DNA from: Lachnospiraceae bacterium
Lineage (GTDB): Bacteria > Bacillota > Clostridia > Lachnospirales > Lachnospiraceae
Length of the DNA: 8,714 nt
NCBI GenBank assembly: GCA_900771955.1
Contig: CAAGPW010000166.1
Span: 1 to 8,714, forward strand
Direction of reading: 5' to 3'
Positions 1 through 7,444 of the stretch are shown in pieces; the first letter of the stretch is position 1, and each line of letters begins with the position of its first letter. Position numbers and translations under genes: made by a program. The notes under the pieces were generated by a model. The model saw nothing but the letters and a program-made list of their open reading frames with translations. It searched no databases and was not told the DNA's origin.

Positions 1-732
1 GCGCAGTACATCCACAGCCGCAGCCGCCTGCGCCACAGCCCGCTGGTGCTCATCGATATCGGGCGGCTCACGGAGAAGGACTGGGAGCTGCTCTTGGAGG
101 ATGACCGCTCCCCGCTCGCCGATACCGGCTCGACCATTTATCTCCGGCATCTTGACGCAGTGAACCGCGCCTTCGCCGCCCGCCTGCTCGACTATCTCGA
201 GGGTTCGCACACGCTGGGGGCTAACCGTTTTTTGATTTCGTATTCCGGCGACGCGGGGCAATTTTCCCACGATTCCATCTACGTCTATCTTTCCGAGACC
301 GTTCACGCGCTGCGGCTCCGTCTGCCGCCGCTCTCCCGCCGCCGGGACGATATCCCGACGCTTGTTACGCTCTACATTAACGCCACAAATGTCCGCTTCG
401 GCACGCGCGTCATCGGTCTCACACGTGAAGCGATGCTGCTTTTGCAGAATTTCGCCTGGCCGCACAACATCGATCAGCTCGTCAAGTGTGTACAGGAGCT
501 CGTAGTGAACGCCGACAGCTCCTACATTTCCGAAGCGCAGGTACGCGCGGTGCTCGAGCGCGAGGGAACGCCCTCAACCGCCGCGGCAGAGGGGATCAAC
601 CTCAACCGTCCGCTCGCCGAGATCACGCGCGATATTGTTCTGCGCGTGTACGAGCTGGAAGGGCAGAACCAGACGAAAACCGCGCAGCATCTCGACATCA
701 GCCGCAGCACGCTCTGGCGGATGCTCAAATGA
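1..732 (+). CDS. Enhancer-binding-protein-like transcriptional regulator with degenerate AAA+ domain, C-terminal part
   Basis: The frame is open to the left edge, so the N-terminal sensor domain and Walker A lie outside; 243 residues are visible (numbered here from position 1). It is recognisable as the second half of a sigma-54 activator (PrpR/NtrC-like). The end of the AAA+ core has the landmark LPPLSRRRDDIP at about 108-119 and FAWPHNIDQL at about 151-160. A Fis-type helix-turn-helix follows at about 205-243, ending LDISRSTLWRMLK. The AAA+ part is eroded. The GAFTGA sigma-54 contact loop is absent, with only about 20 residues where about 40 are usual. The Walker B Asp-Glu is Arg-His (TIYLRHLD, about 46-53). 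The arginine-finger and sensor II arginines are replaced (NVRE becomes NIDQ). It probably binds DNA but should not remodel sigma-54 holoenzyme. Its sequence is GC-rich, unlike the operon to its right. A GTG at 46 is an internal codon, not a credible start. Family call is solid; role unknown. Confidence 0.85.
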   Translation, partial: AQYIHSRSRLRHSPLVLIDIGRLTEKDWELLLEDDRSPLADTGSTIYLRHLDAVNRAFAARLLDYLEGSHTLGANRFLISYSGDAGQFSHDSIYVYLSETVHALRLRLPPLSRRRDDIPTLVTLYINATNVRFGTRVIGLTREAMLLLQNFAWPHNIDQLVKCVQELVVNADSSYISEAQVRAVLEREGTPSTAAAEGINLNRPLAEITRDIVLRVYELEGQNQTKTAQHLDISRSTLWRMLK

Positions 733-736
733 TTTA

Positions 737-774
737 AAAAGGGCGTGTTGCAATATTTTGCAACACGCCCTTTT
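737..774. terminator. Bidirectional intrinsic terminator between convergent genes
   Basis: A perfect 17-bp stem (737-753 with 758-774) closes a TATT loop. The core is GGGCGTGTTGCAA and the flanks are A and T runs. It begins five bases after the regulator's stop codon. The T run is four bases on the plus strand and five on the minus strand, so it can end transcription of both the regulator and the minus-strand TRAP operon arriving from the right. Confidence 0.88.
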
Positions 775-951
775 CGCAGGCATAAAGCAGGTCTTTTTTT
801 TCACATCGGGATCGACCGGGACGAATTCTTTTCGAATCCGTTCCTTTTTGCTCGTTTTTCTTTTCTCGACAGCGCTTAATGTGATTCCTCATAGTGTTTC
901 TGCTGTTTTCAAGCTGTGATGCCATTTCTACGCATTCTTCTGAAGAAGATT
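775..951. other. Intergenic spacer without a supported gene
   Basis: This is the 3' spacer between the terminator and the end of dctM. Open frames crossing it start inside the regulator or run through the terminator hairpin, and none has a plausible ribosome binding site. A short 6-bp inverted repeat (TTCTTC/GAAGAA) just after the dctM stop lacks a T run and is not a convincing terminator. I see nothing else in it. Confidence 0.6.
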
Positions 952-2259
952 TTATTTACCGAGGCTCGGAAGCCAACAGCTAAGGGAAGGTATATATGTT
1001 ACCAACATAAGCACAACGAAGAAAGCTACCATGAAAGGAATTAAATCTTTGACAAATTTGGTTATAGGAGTATCTGCTATTTTACCAGCAACATATATAT
1101 TCGCCGCGACCGGCGGAGTGATGAGACCTAGTGCAAAAGCAACGCACATAATGATTCCAAATTGTGTGGTCGATACATTAAGCGACAGCATCAGATTGCT
1201 CAGCAGCGGAGCAACAACCAGCATGCCGCTTACCGCATCCATAATCATGCCAAACAACACCAAAAGCACAGCCACGACAAACAGCATAGCCCCTCTCGGT
1301 AACCCGAGCGACAGAACAGCGTTGGTCAGGGATTGTGGAACCTGCAGCATTATCAGGATTTCGCTGAGCCCCGCCAATATAAACATAACCACGAAAATAC
1401 AGGCTATTGACACAGCAGAGTCCTTTGTGGCCTGAACAAAAGTGCGGAATTTGAGCTTTCGATAAACAAACAGGCCGACCAGCACGGCATAAATACAGGC
1501 AACCGCAGCCGCAGAAGTCGAGTCGAGGAAGCCCCCATAGATTCCTCCTAGAATTATGACTGGCAACATAAAAGCAGGAATTGATGCCAAAACCACGCGA
1601 AGTTTGGAGGAGCTACTCGCTTCTGTTTTGAGTTTGCCATTGAGCAAAACTGGCGTTGCGGCTTCGGCAGTGGATTGGCGACATTTGAAACGGTTGATCA
1701 CCATAAACAACGCTGCGAGTATCAGTCCCGGCAACACGCCGCCCATGAACAAATCTCCTACGGATGCTCCGTTTACAACAGAGGCAAAAACCACCAGCGG
1801 AATGCTCGGTGGAATCAAGAACCCAATAGCTCCTGACGAGGCCATTAAAGCCGCACAATAGTTTTTGTCATAGCCTTCTGCTTTTAAAATTGGGTAAAGT
1901 AGACTGCCCGTCGCCGCAACCGCCGCAACTCCCGAACCGGTAATAGCCCCAAAAAATATATTGACTACTACCACGACTTGGGCAAGTGCATGTTTCATTT
2001 TTCCGACCAGGAGCTTTGTCACATCTACAAGCGGCTGTACGCAGCCGCCTGCGGCCATAAGGTCACCAAGATATATAAAGAACGGGATCGCCAGCGTGGT
2101 GAAACTTGTAATGTTGCTAAATCCGGTATAAGGAATCATCGAAATATCGATTCCTTCCATCATATACATGAGCACAACCGGCAGACTAAAGGAAAAAGCA
2201 ACCGGTACTCCAACGACCATAAGAATAATTGCTGCGACAAAACAAAGTGTTATTACCAT
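952..2259 (-). CDS. dctM: TRAP transporter large membrane subunit DctM
   Basis: This 435-residue protein is the ion-coupled transport subunit of a tripartite ATP-independent periplasmic transporter and matches the usual DctM length of about 425-435. Nearly the whole chain is hydrophobic helices. Family landmarks are TLAIPFFIYLGDLMAAGG (55-72), FFGAITGSGVAAVAATGS (102-119), GAIGFLIPPSIPLVVFAS (143-160), YGGFLDSTSAAAVA (241-254) and LGLITPPVAANIYV (377-390). The two PPS/PPV helical hairpins are where this family binds sodium and substrate. A hydrophilic loop at about 190-220 separates the halves. The ATG at 2259 is preceded by an AGAGGT ribosome binding site. It is the last gene of the operon, 57 bases after dctQ, and probably ends at the terminator at 737-774. 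DctM sequence alone does not define the substrate. Confidence 0.96.
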   Translation of the reverse strand: MVITLCFVAAIILMVVGVPVAFSFSLPVVLMYMMEGIDISMIPYTGFSNITSFTTLAIPFFIYLGDLMAAGGCVQPLVDVTKLLVGKMKHALAQVVVVVNIFFGAITGSGVAAVAATGSLLYPILKAEGYDKNYCAALMASSGAIGFLIPPSIPLVVFASVVNGASVGDLFMGGVLPGLILAALFMVINRFKCRQSTAEAATPVLLNGKLKTEASSSSKLRVVLASIPAFMLPVIILGGIYGGFLDSTSAAAVACIYAVLVGLFVYRKLKFRTFVQATKDSAVSIACIFVVMFILAGLSEILIMLQVPQSLTNAVLSLGLPRGAMLFVVAVLLVLFGMIMDAVSGMLVVAPLLSNLMLSLNVSTTQFGIIMCVAFALGLITPPVAANIYVAGKIADTPITKFVKDLIPFMVAFFVVLMLVTYIPSLSCWLPSLGK

Positions 2260-2316
2260 ATCAGACTACCTCTCGTATCAGTTAATGCTCTTTATAGAAC
2301 GAACTTCCGCCACGGT

Positions 2317-2817
2317 TCACTCTGGTTTTTTAATCAGATCTTTAAAAAACTGCAAAATGAACTGGAACAGCCAGAGCGTTATTCCAACAACAATTGGTAA
2401 TTCAAGATACTTAAACGGCATATAAAGCGTCGTCGTTTTCTGTGGCACCATCAATACCATAGCATATCTCCGCCATGCGGCATAAGCAAGTATCAGGGTC
2501 ATTGCAACTAGAAATAGATCAACAGCAAGTTGAAAGTAATACAGGCCTTTTTTATTCTTTATAAAAAGTTCCATGCCACCTGCTGTTATATGACCGCGGT
2601 TGCGTATGGCAACGCCCGCTCCGAACATGACAATGACGGGAATCATATACCGGGCGAGTTCGTCCAGCCCAAGCGGCGGCGTTTCAAAAAATTTTCGACC
2701 AATGGCGAAATACGAGGTAATCAACGTGACGAAGAGCAGCATTGCCCCGCTTAAATATGCTTCGATGATGGTGAGGATTTGCTCTACTTTTGACATTACC
2801 GCAACCAACTTTTTCAT
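2317..2817 (-). CDS. dctQ: TRAP transporter small membrane subunit DctQ
   Basis: This 166-residue membrane protein has four predicted helices (about 20-40, 55-72, 94-115 and 135-157), the standard DctQ size and topology. The family signature DELARYMIPVIVMFGAG followed by RNRGHI (about 52-76) is clear. DctQ forms the membrane complex with DctM and serves as a structural partner for the transport subunit. The ATG at 2817 has an AGGTG ribosome binding site seven bases upstream. A second methionine at residue 8 is less well placed. The gene sits 36 bases after dctP and 57 before dctM, on the same strand. The separate dctQ and dctM genes show this is the three-gene TRAP form rather than a fused QM form. 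Confidence 0.95.
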   Translation of the reverse strand: MKKLVAVMSKVEQILTIIEAYLSGAMLLFVTLITSYFAIGRKFFETPPLGLDELARYMIPVIVMFGAGVAIRNRGHITAGGMELFIKNKKGLYYFQLAVDLFLVAMTLILAYAAWRRYAMVLMVPQKTTTLYMPFKYLELPIVVGITLWLFQFILQFFKDLIKKPE

Positions 2818-2853
2818 TGTACAACACCTATTTTTCTCAGTAGACTGTAAGGC

Positions 2854-3927
2854 TCAGGCGGAAATATCTCCCCCCGCTTCGCCTGTTTCCTTGAATTCGT
2901 ACATCTTCTGCAGAACATCTGAGCCGATCTCATCCTCAAAGTCTGCCCAAACAGCCATGCCGATTTTACGGAATCTTTCGTAATCAGCAGGATCAATGTC
3001 CGCCTTGGTGATAACGTTGACGCCGGCATCACGCATTTTCTGAAGAACATCGTCAGCATATCCATTCTGGATAATACTGTTGACATAGTCCTGAGCTTCC
3101 TGCCCCGCCTGCTTCAATGCGTCCTGAATACTGCTAGGCAAAGACTCATAGAGATTCTTATTTATTACATCAAAAGTAATGCTGTACGCCTGCTGAAGAT
3201 AGGTGAAGTACGGGGCAGCCTCATAAAACTTGTTTGCATAGGTATTCAGCGGACCATTGTCCTGGGCATCGCAGAGGCCCTTCTCGAGCGCGGTATACAG
3301 CTCGGAAAAGGGTATTGTCGTCACGCTCGCGCCGCAAGCCGCATAAAATGCCTGATATGGAGCATATCCGCTCTCTCGAATCAACAGCCCCTTCAGATCT
3401 TCCGGTTTTGTCACCTGCCGGTCGAAAGTGTTAATGCCTCGGAAATCATTATCAATGTTAGCCAAGCGGACAAGGCCAATATCGCTGAATACACCGTCCA
3501 TATATTGGTTCCAGAAACTGTCATTGCTATAGAACAGCGCATTGGCTTCATCAAAATTTTCCACCGCGAACGGGAAGGTTGCCAGTTCAAAGCGTGAATC
3601 CACATTGGACGAAGGCGCCATTACCGCAAGCTCTATAATGCCCTGACGAACCGAATCGAGCACTTTATTGGGGTCGCCCAGCTGCATACTCGGGTACACA
3701 GTAATTTCCACACTGCCATCAGTCAGTTCACTAACGCGCTGTGCAAAGAACGCGTCTCCCTTTCCCTGCGGGTCAGTTTCGTTCCAAGTAGAGGCCATGC
3801 GCCAATGATATTCGGCCGTACCGTCATTAGGTGTTTTGCTCGAATTTGCGGTTTTACCGCACCCCGCGAGAATCGTCACTAATGCCGTCAGCACAAAAAT
3901 GCTCAGGACGTTTCTAAAATGCTTCAT
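2854..3927 (-). CDS. dctP: TRAP transporter solute-binding lipoprotein DctP
   Basis: This 357-residue extracytoplasmic receptor captures the substrate and delivers it to DctQM. Residues 1-23 are a lipoprotein signal peptide: MKHFRNV, a hydrophobic stretch, then lipobox LAGC with Cys23 as the lipidated residue. A short Ser/Thr-rich linker follows. The DctP fold begins at about residue 40 (YHWRMASTW) and includes FFAQRVSELTDGSVEITVYP (61-80). The segment EDLKGLLIRES (176-186) carries Arg184, equivalent to the family arginine that salt-bridges a carboxylate of the ligand. PFSELYTALEKGLCDAQDN (206-224) carries the conserved Asn that backs it up. A carboxylate-bearing (or possibly sulfonate) substrate is therefore likely. 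The ATG at 3927 has an AGGGGA ribosome binding site. The gene lies 39 bases downstream of the radical enzyme gene, which implies that the imported compound is that enzyme's substrate. The exact ligand cannot be read from sequence. Confidence 0.95.
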   Translation of the reverse strand: MKHFRNVLSIFVLTALVTILAGCGKTANSSKTPNDGTAEYHWRMASTWNETDPQGKGDAFFAQRVSELTDGSVEITVYPSMQLGDPNKVLDSVRQGIIELAVMAPSSNVDSRFELATFPFAVENFDEANALFYSNDSFWNQYMDGVFSDIGLVRLANIDNDFRGINTFDRQVTKPEDLKGLLIRESGYAPYQAFYAACGASVTTIPFSELYTALEKGLCDAQDNGPLNTYANKFYEAAPYFTYLQQAYSITFDVINKNLYESLPSSIQDALKQAGQEAQDYVNSIIQNGYADDVLQKMRDAGVNVITKADIDPADYERFRKIGMAVWADFEDEIGSDVLQKMYEFKETGEAGGDISA

Positions 3928-3966
3928 TTTTCATTCCCCTATCTTTCTGTTTTTTGTTATCTACCT

Positions 3967-6495
3967 TCAATTAATCGCGTCGAATTCGACACGGGCGATG
4001 AGGTCATCCTGCAAATCGCGGGAAATTTCCGTAAAGAACGCTGTATAGCCCGCTACACGAATGATAAGATCACGGTAGTTCTCAGGGTGTTCCTGTGCAT
4101 CTCTAAGCGTCTCGGCAGAGACTACATTTATTTGCACGTGGTTTGCGCCGTTCCCTTCGCTTCCCATCTTGCACAAGTAGGTACGAATCAATGTGCTCAG
4201 TTTTTTAACATCATCATCCCGCTCCAAGACACGAGGATGAAACTTCTGGTTATAGACAACCGAGTTAATCTCGGTGTAATCCCATTTGGCCGCACTACGC
4301 ATCGAAGCAGCGGGTCCCTGCAGCTCAAGTCCCTGCATAGGGGATATCCCGCCCTCTGCGAGCGGCATGCCTGCCTTGCGGCCGTCCGGCGTTGCGCCCA
4401 TCATGCTGCCATACAGAACACCAGCGGAAAGATGAATATAGACCGGATTTTTTCTAAGCCGCCCAAAACGCATCGGGTAATGCAGGTATTCGTGATTGAT
4501 TGCATACTCGATTTCTCTCACCCATTTGTCTGAAAAATCATTGTCGCTACCATATTTTGGTGCTTTAAGCAACGCCTCTCGCAGAATCTCGTAGCCTTCA
4601 AAGTTTTGCTCTAAGGCGTCGACTAAAGTCGGCATATCAACTTTGCGGTCGTCAAAAACCACCTTTTCCACAGCACTAAGTGAGTCTATGCAATTTACCA
4701 AGCCCACAGAAACTCCGCTGGCTGCCGAGTGTCCCAGAGAACCACCGCACGTAATGTCCATGCCATCACTCAGGCAGGTTCCCTGAAACATGGACGTATA
4801 CGGGGTGCGTAGATAATCCTGCCATATCTTATAGATTGTGTTGGCGTGCATAACAGCCATCTTTATCCCGTATTGTATTTGCTGCACGAGCGCACTATAT
4901 ATTTCGTCGATACTCCGGAATTTTCGAGGATCACCAGTTTGAGGTCCGACCTGCACGCCGGTTTTTCGGTCTTTGCCGTTCGTAAACACGTATTCAAGTG
5001 CGATTCCTGGATTTATATCGGCCGCATGATCCATATTGGGTAGATAGGGCGGCCACATGAACGAACAGCAGACGGAATCGTATTTTCCCGCCATTTCATC
5101 GGTAAGTCCGCAGGTTGTTTTGAAATGATTGATTCGGCTCTTGGCGCCCAAGAACATAGGCTTGCCTCCGCCCGTACGCACAACCTTCACAGCGGTTTCA
5201 ATAAAATCATTCGGAGCGACATCGTCCACCCATATCGCTACATTCGGTTGATCCAGATGCACATGCTCCTCGACCTTCAGGCAAAGATAGCTCAGCTCGT
5301 TGACAGCGCATTTGCCACTTTCGTCCGAACCGCCGAGGCTCAGATTTTGAAACATCGGATTGCCGGTTCGATAGCGCGACTCGCCCTGTGTATACACCTT
5401 ATTCGTCTCGGCAAGTTTCAGCCAATAGCAACTGAGTATTTCACAGCCTTCCTCTAATGTCAGAGCGCCTCTGTCTAAATCTTTCTTAAAATATTCGTAC
5501 AGCTTTTGATCAATGCGCCCGGGAGATTCGGCTACGGCATTCGTTTCGTAGTAATAGATGAGTTGCATGAACCAGGCTGACTGAACAGCTTCATAGAAAT
5601 TGTCCGCCGCTTCCCACGGAACTTTTTTCATGGTAGAAGCTATACGCAGCAGTTCCGTCTTGCGCGGCTCAGCGGCGCAAGACGCCTGTCGTTCCGCCTC
5701 ATCGGCATAGCGAAGCGCAAAGTGGTGTATCGCATCACAGATTATCGCAATCGCTTTCCAGAACTGCAGTTTGTCCACATAGCGAGGATCAGTATGTTCG
5801 GCGCTCTCCATGTGCGCAAGCGCTTGTTCCTTGTACCAGCGAATACCGTGCTTTAGACGGTGCTTATCAAGCGCAAGTATATGCCCGATAGGCTGTTCCA
5901 TCGATATTCCGCATGTCCACAGACCATACTTTTGCTTTTCCCGTACCTCGTCGGGCAGTTGCTTTTGAATGCGGGCAAAGCTACAGCGATCCTTCCAGTA
6001 GGGATGCAGCTCATCCAGATAAAACGCTCTATCTTCGTCGGAAACAACCGTGGGATTATATTCTCGTGTGGAAATTGTGTCTATTTCGTTTATAAGCCAG
6101 TCGGTGATTTCAGGGAACCAAAGGCAGCCGCGCGGAGTCGGTGCCACGGAGCCGACAATCAACTCATCGTCACGCAGATATATGGGGTACTTTTCCAGCA
6201 CATGCGCCAGCGACTTTGCCTGGCGGATATTGGCATCCTCGCCCTCCGTTTCCCGATAACTCTCGGTCACAAGTTTACCGCGTTCACGAATATACAGCTG
6301 TTGTCTGGAATCCAGCAACCGGTTGCGGAGTTTTGTTATACGCTCGCTGCGTGAGAGATGTTTTATTTGTTCAATCAGTTCTTCGCTTACATTACTCCAG
6401 TTTTTTGCCCCGATCGGGTCGGGCCACTCTTTAGCACACCGCTCAAGGTTTTCATGCTCAGCCAACGTGACAGTATCCATTTTTACTTCAGTCAT
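3967..6495 (-). CDS. Glycyl radical enzyme of the pyruvate formate-lyase superfamily, substrate unknown
   Basis: This 842-residue cytoplasmic enzyme should catalyse a thiyl-radical cleavage or rearrangement under anaerobic conditions. The C-terminal glycyl radical motif is RVAGYTAFF (813-821) with Gly816 as radical site, followed by ISRDLQDDLIARVEF. Other family landmarks are GGGKPMFLG (442-450), VQVGPQTGDPRKF (514-526) and GATPDGRKAGMPLAEGGISP (700-719). The N-terminal PFL domain spans about 50-690. The catalytic cysteine loop reads DSVCCSFMWPP (473-483). Cys476/Cys477 lie about 340 residues before the glycine, as expected, but the GCxE motif of diol dehydratases, choline lyase, hydroxyproline dehydratase and isethionate lyase is missing; phenylalanine (479) sits where Glu would be if Cys477 is catalytic. 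The paired cysteines recall PFL itself, although length and domain style are not PFL's. The start ATG at 6495 has AGGAG 12 bases upstream, a long spacing, and a four-codon out-of-frame mini-ORF (ATG at 6502) overlaps it. An arylacetate-decarboxylase-like role or a new C-C lyase is possible; neither is proven. Confidence 0.93.
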   Translation of the reverse strand: MTEVKMDTVTLAEHENLERCAKEWPDPIGAKNWSNVSEELIEQIKHLSRSERITKLRNRLLDSRQQLYIRERGKLVTESYRETEGEDANIRQAKSLAHVLEKYPIYLRDDELIVGSVAPTPRGCLWFPEITDWLINEIDTISTREYNPTVVSDEDRAFYLDELHPYWKDRCSFARIQKQLPDEVREKQKYGLWTCGISMEQPIGHILALDKHRLKHGIRWYKEQALAHMESAEHTDPRYVDKLQFWKAIAIICDAIHHFALRYADEAERQASCAAEPRKTELLRIASTMKKVPWEAADNFYEAVQSAWFMQLIYYYETNAVAESPGRIDQKLYEYFKKDLDRGALTLEEGCEILSCYWLKLAETNKVYTQGESRYRTGNPMFQNLSLGGSDESGKCAVNELSYLCLKVEEHVHLDQPNVAIWVDDVAPNDFIETAVKVVRTGGGKPMFLGAKSRINHFKTTCGLTDEMAGKYDSVCCSFMWPPYLPNMDHAADINPGIALEYVFTNGKDRKTGVQVGPQTGDPRKFRSIDEIYSALVQQIQYGIKMAVMHANTIYKIWQDYLRTPYTSMFQGTCLSDGMDITCGGSLGHSAASGVSVGLVNCIDSLSAVEKVVFDDRKVDMPTLVDALEQNFEGYEILREALLKAPKYGSDNDFSDKWVREIEYAINHEYLHYPMRFGRLRKNPVYIHLSAGVLYGSMMGATPDGRKAGMPLAEGGISPMQGLELQGPAASMRSAAKWDYTEINSVVYNQKFHPRVLERDDDVKKLSTLIRTYLCKMGSEGNGANHVQINVVSAETLRDAQEHPENYRDLIIRVAGYTAFFTEISRDLQDDLIARVEFDAIN

Positions 6496-6530
6496 AAATC
6501 ATAGTCTCTCCTTTTCTGTTTTCCGTGGGT

Positions 6531-7406
6531 CTACTGAATTTCAACTGGCAAACCTGCTTTTTGAAATTTTTCCGCCACCGGTTCAAGCGCAGATCGTTCA
6601 AGATTTTTCATGTCTCCCATCGTCCACCTCATACCTATTTGCTTATATTTCTGTTTCCCGTAAGCGTGAAACGGGAGTAGCCACACCTTCACAGGAGTCT
6701 TTAGCCTCTTCAGGAAACTAACCGTCTCTTCAATAAGCTCATCTGCGTCATTGTACTTTGGAATTATTGGCATTCGAATATTAAATGCTCTGTCGTTCGC
6801 ATCCATATATCGAATATTTTCAAGAATCCACGCGTTAGAAACCCCAGTCAGTTTTTTGTGCTGCTCCGGCGCAATGCACTTTATATCAATGTATGCTAGA
6901 TCGACAAATTGTATAATTTCCTGGTATAGGGTCGGCTCACAAAACGCTGAAGTATCAAGGACTGTATGTATAGCGTTTTCTTTGCAACCTTTTAGGATTT
7001 CTTTCAAGAATTCAGGCTGTGTGAGCGCTTCCCCTCCGCTACATGTTACCCCACCGGTGTCTCCATAAAATACTCTATCCTTCAGTACCGCCTTGATTAC
7101 TTCTTCCGAGGTCATCACGCGGCCAACAATTTTTCTGGCTTCATGAATACAGACGTCGATACACCTTCCGCAGTGAATGCATCCTTCGCCCGAGGTTGCA
7201 GCCCCCGTAGGGCAGACAGACTCGCACGCCCCACAATGCGTACATCGCTCTGTATATAACATAATCTGCGGTTCTGACCGTTGTGATTCCGGATTGGCAC
7301 ACCATGGGCACCGCAGCGGACATCCCTTCAGAAATACGGTAGTCCTCAATCCAGGACCATCGTGGAACGATAGATTCTGAATGTCAAATACTATCCCTTT
7401 TTTCGT
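6531..7406 (-). CDS. Glycyl radical enzyme activating enzyme (radical SAM)
   Basis: This 291-residue protein generates the glycyl radical on the neighbouring enzyme using S-adenosylmethionine and a [4Fe-4S] cluster. Numbered from the proposed start at 7406, the SAM-cluster motif is C29-PLR-C33-PW-C36. A ferredoxin-like insert follows with two Cys quartets (55, 58, 61, 65 and 76, 79, 82, 86), typical of activases for non-PFL glycyl radical enzymes and absent from the PFL activase. The SAM-binding CSGGEAL lies at about 122-128. The conserved N-terminus KKGIVFDIQNLSFHDGPG is encoded immediately upstream of the first conventional start-type codon (TTG, 7349), so starting there would remove the first strand and HDGPG. 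No ATG, GTG, TTG or CTG lies between the upstream in-frame stop and that motif; an ACG at 7404-7406, seven bases from a perfect AGGAGG, is the best start. It is the first operon gene, 35 bases before the radical enzyme gene. Confidence 0.93.
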   Translation of the reverse strand, partial: TKKGIVFDIQNLSFHDGPGLRTTVFLKGCPLRCPWCANPESQRSEPQIMLYTERCTHCGACESVCPTGAATSGEGCIHCGRCIDVCIHEARKIVGRVMTSEEVIKAVLKDRVFYGDTGGVTCSGGEALTQPEFLKEILKGCKENAIHTVLDTSAFCEPTLYQEIIQFVDLAYIDIKCIAPEQHKKLTGVSNAWILENIRYMDANDRAFNIRMPIIPKYNDADELIEETVSFLKRLKTPVKVWLLPFHAYGKQKYKQIGMRWTMGDMKNLERSALEPVAEKFQKAGLPVEIQ

Positions 7407-7419
7407 ACCTATTCCTCCT
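7404..7419 (-). promoter_or_regulatory. Ribosome binding site and ACG start codon of the activase
   Basis: On the minus strand AGGAGG (7414-7419) is followed by seven bases and then ACG AAA AAA GGG ATA GTA. Read with methionine at ACG, this gives MKKGIV, the N-terminus expected for GRE activases. The spacing is ideal for initiation, and no conventional start codon is available in frame between the upstream stop and the HDGPG motif. Either ACG is a genuine weak start, or an ATG has mutated or been misread by one base. Confidence 0.65.
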
Positions 7420-7444
7420 GTTAGTTCACTTTTCCGTCGGTCGA

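Noticed and set aside
935..947. TTCTTC-T-GAAGAA inverted repeat after the dctM stop as an operon terminator
   Set aside because: The stem is short, AT-rich and has a one-base loop, with no T run on the minus strand; the hairpin at 737-774 is a far better terminator.
3919..4533. Plus-strand open frame of 204 codons antisense to the 3' end of the GRE gene
   Set aside because: It lies almost entirely opposite a conserved enzyme frame, has no recognisable domain and no convincing ribosome binding site.
5860..6354. Plus-strand open frame of 164 codons antisense to the GRE gene
   Set aside because: It is a shadow of the conserved N-terminal PFL domain on the other strand, with no recognisable domain and no operon context.
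3967..6495. Assignment of the GRE as choline TMA-lyase, glycerol/propanediol dehydratase or isethionate sulfite-lyase
   Set aside because: Those enzymes need the GCxE loop, which is absent, and their partner genes (microcompartment, aldehyde or alcohol dehydrogenases) are not in the operon.
3967..6495. Assignment of the GRE as a true pyruvate formate-lyase because of the Cys-Cys pair
   Set aside because: At 842 residues it is longer than PFL (about 760). Its activase carries the two-cluster ferredoxin insert that the PFL activase lacks, and the residues after the cysteines differ from PFL's.
6531..7349. Activase starting at TTG 7349 (272 residues)
   Set aside because: This start loses the conserved KKGIVFDIQNLSFHDGPG segment that is encoded in frame directly upstream behind a perfect ribosome binding site.
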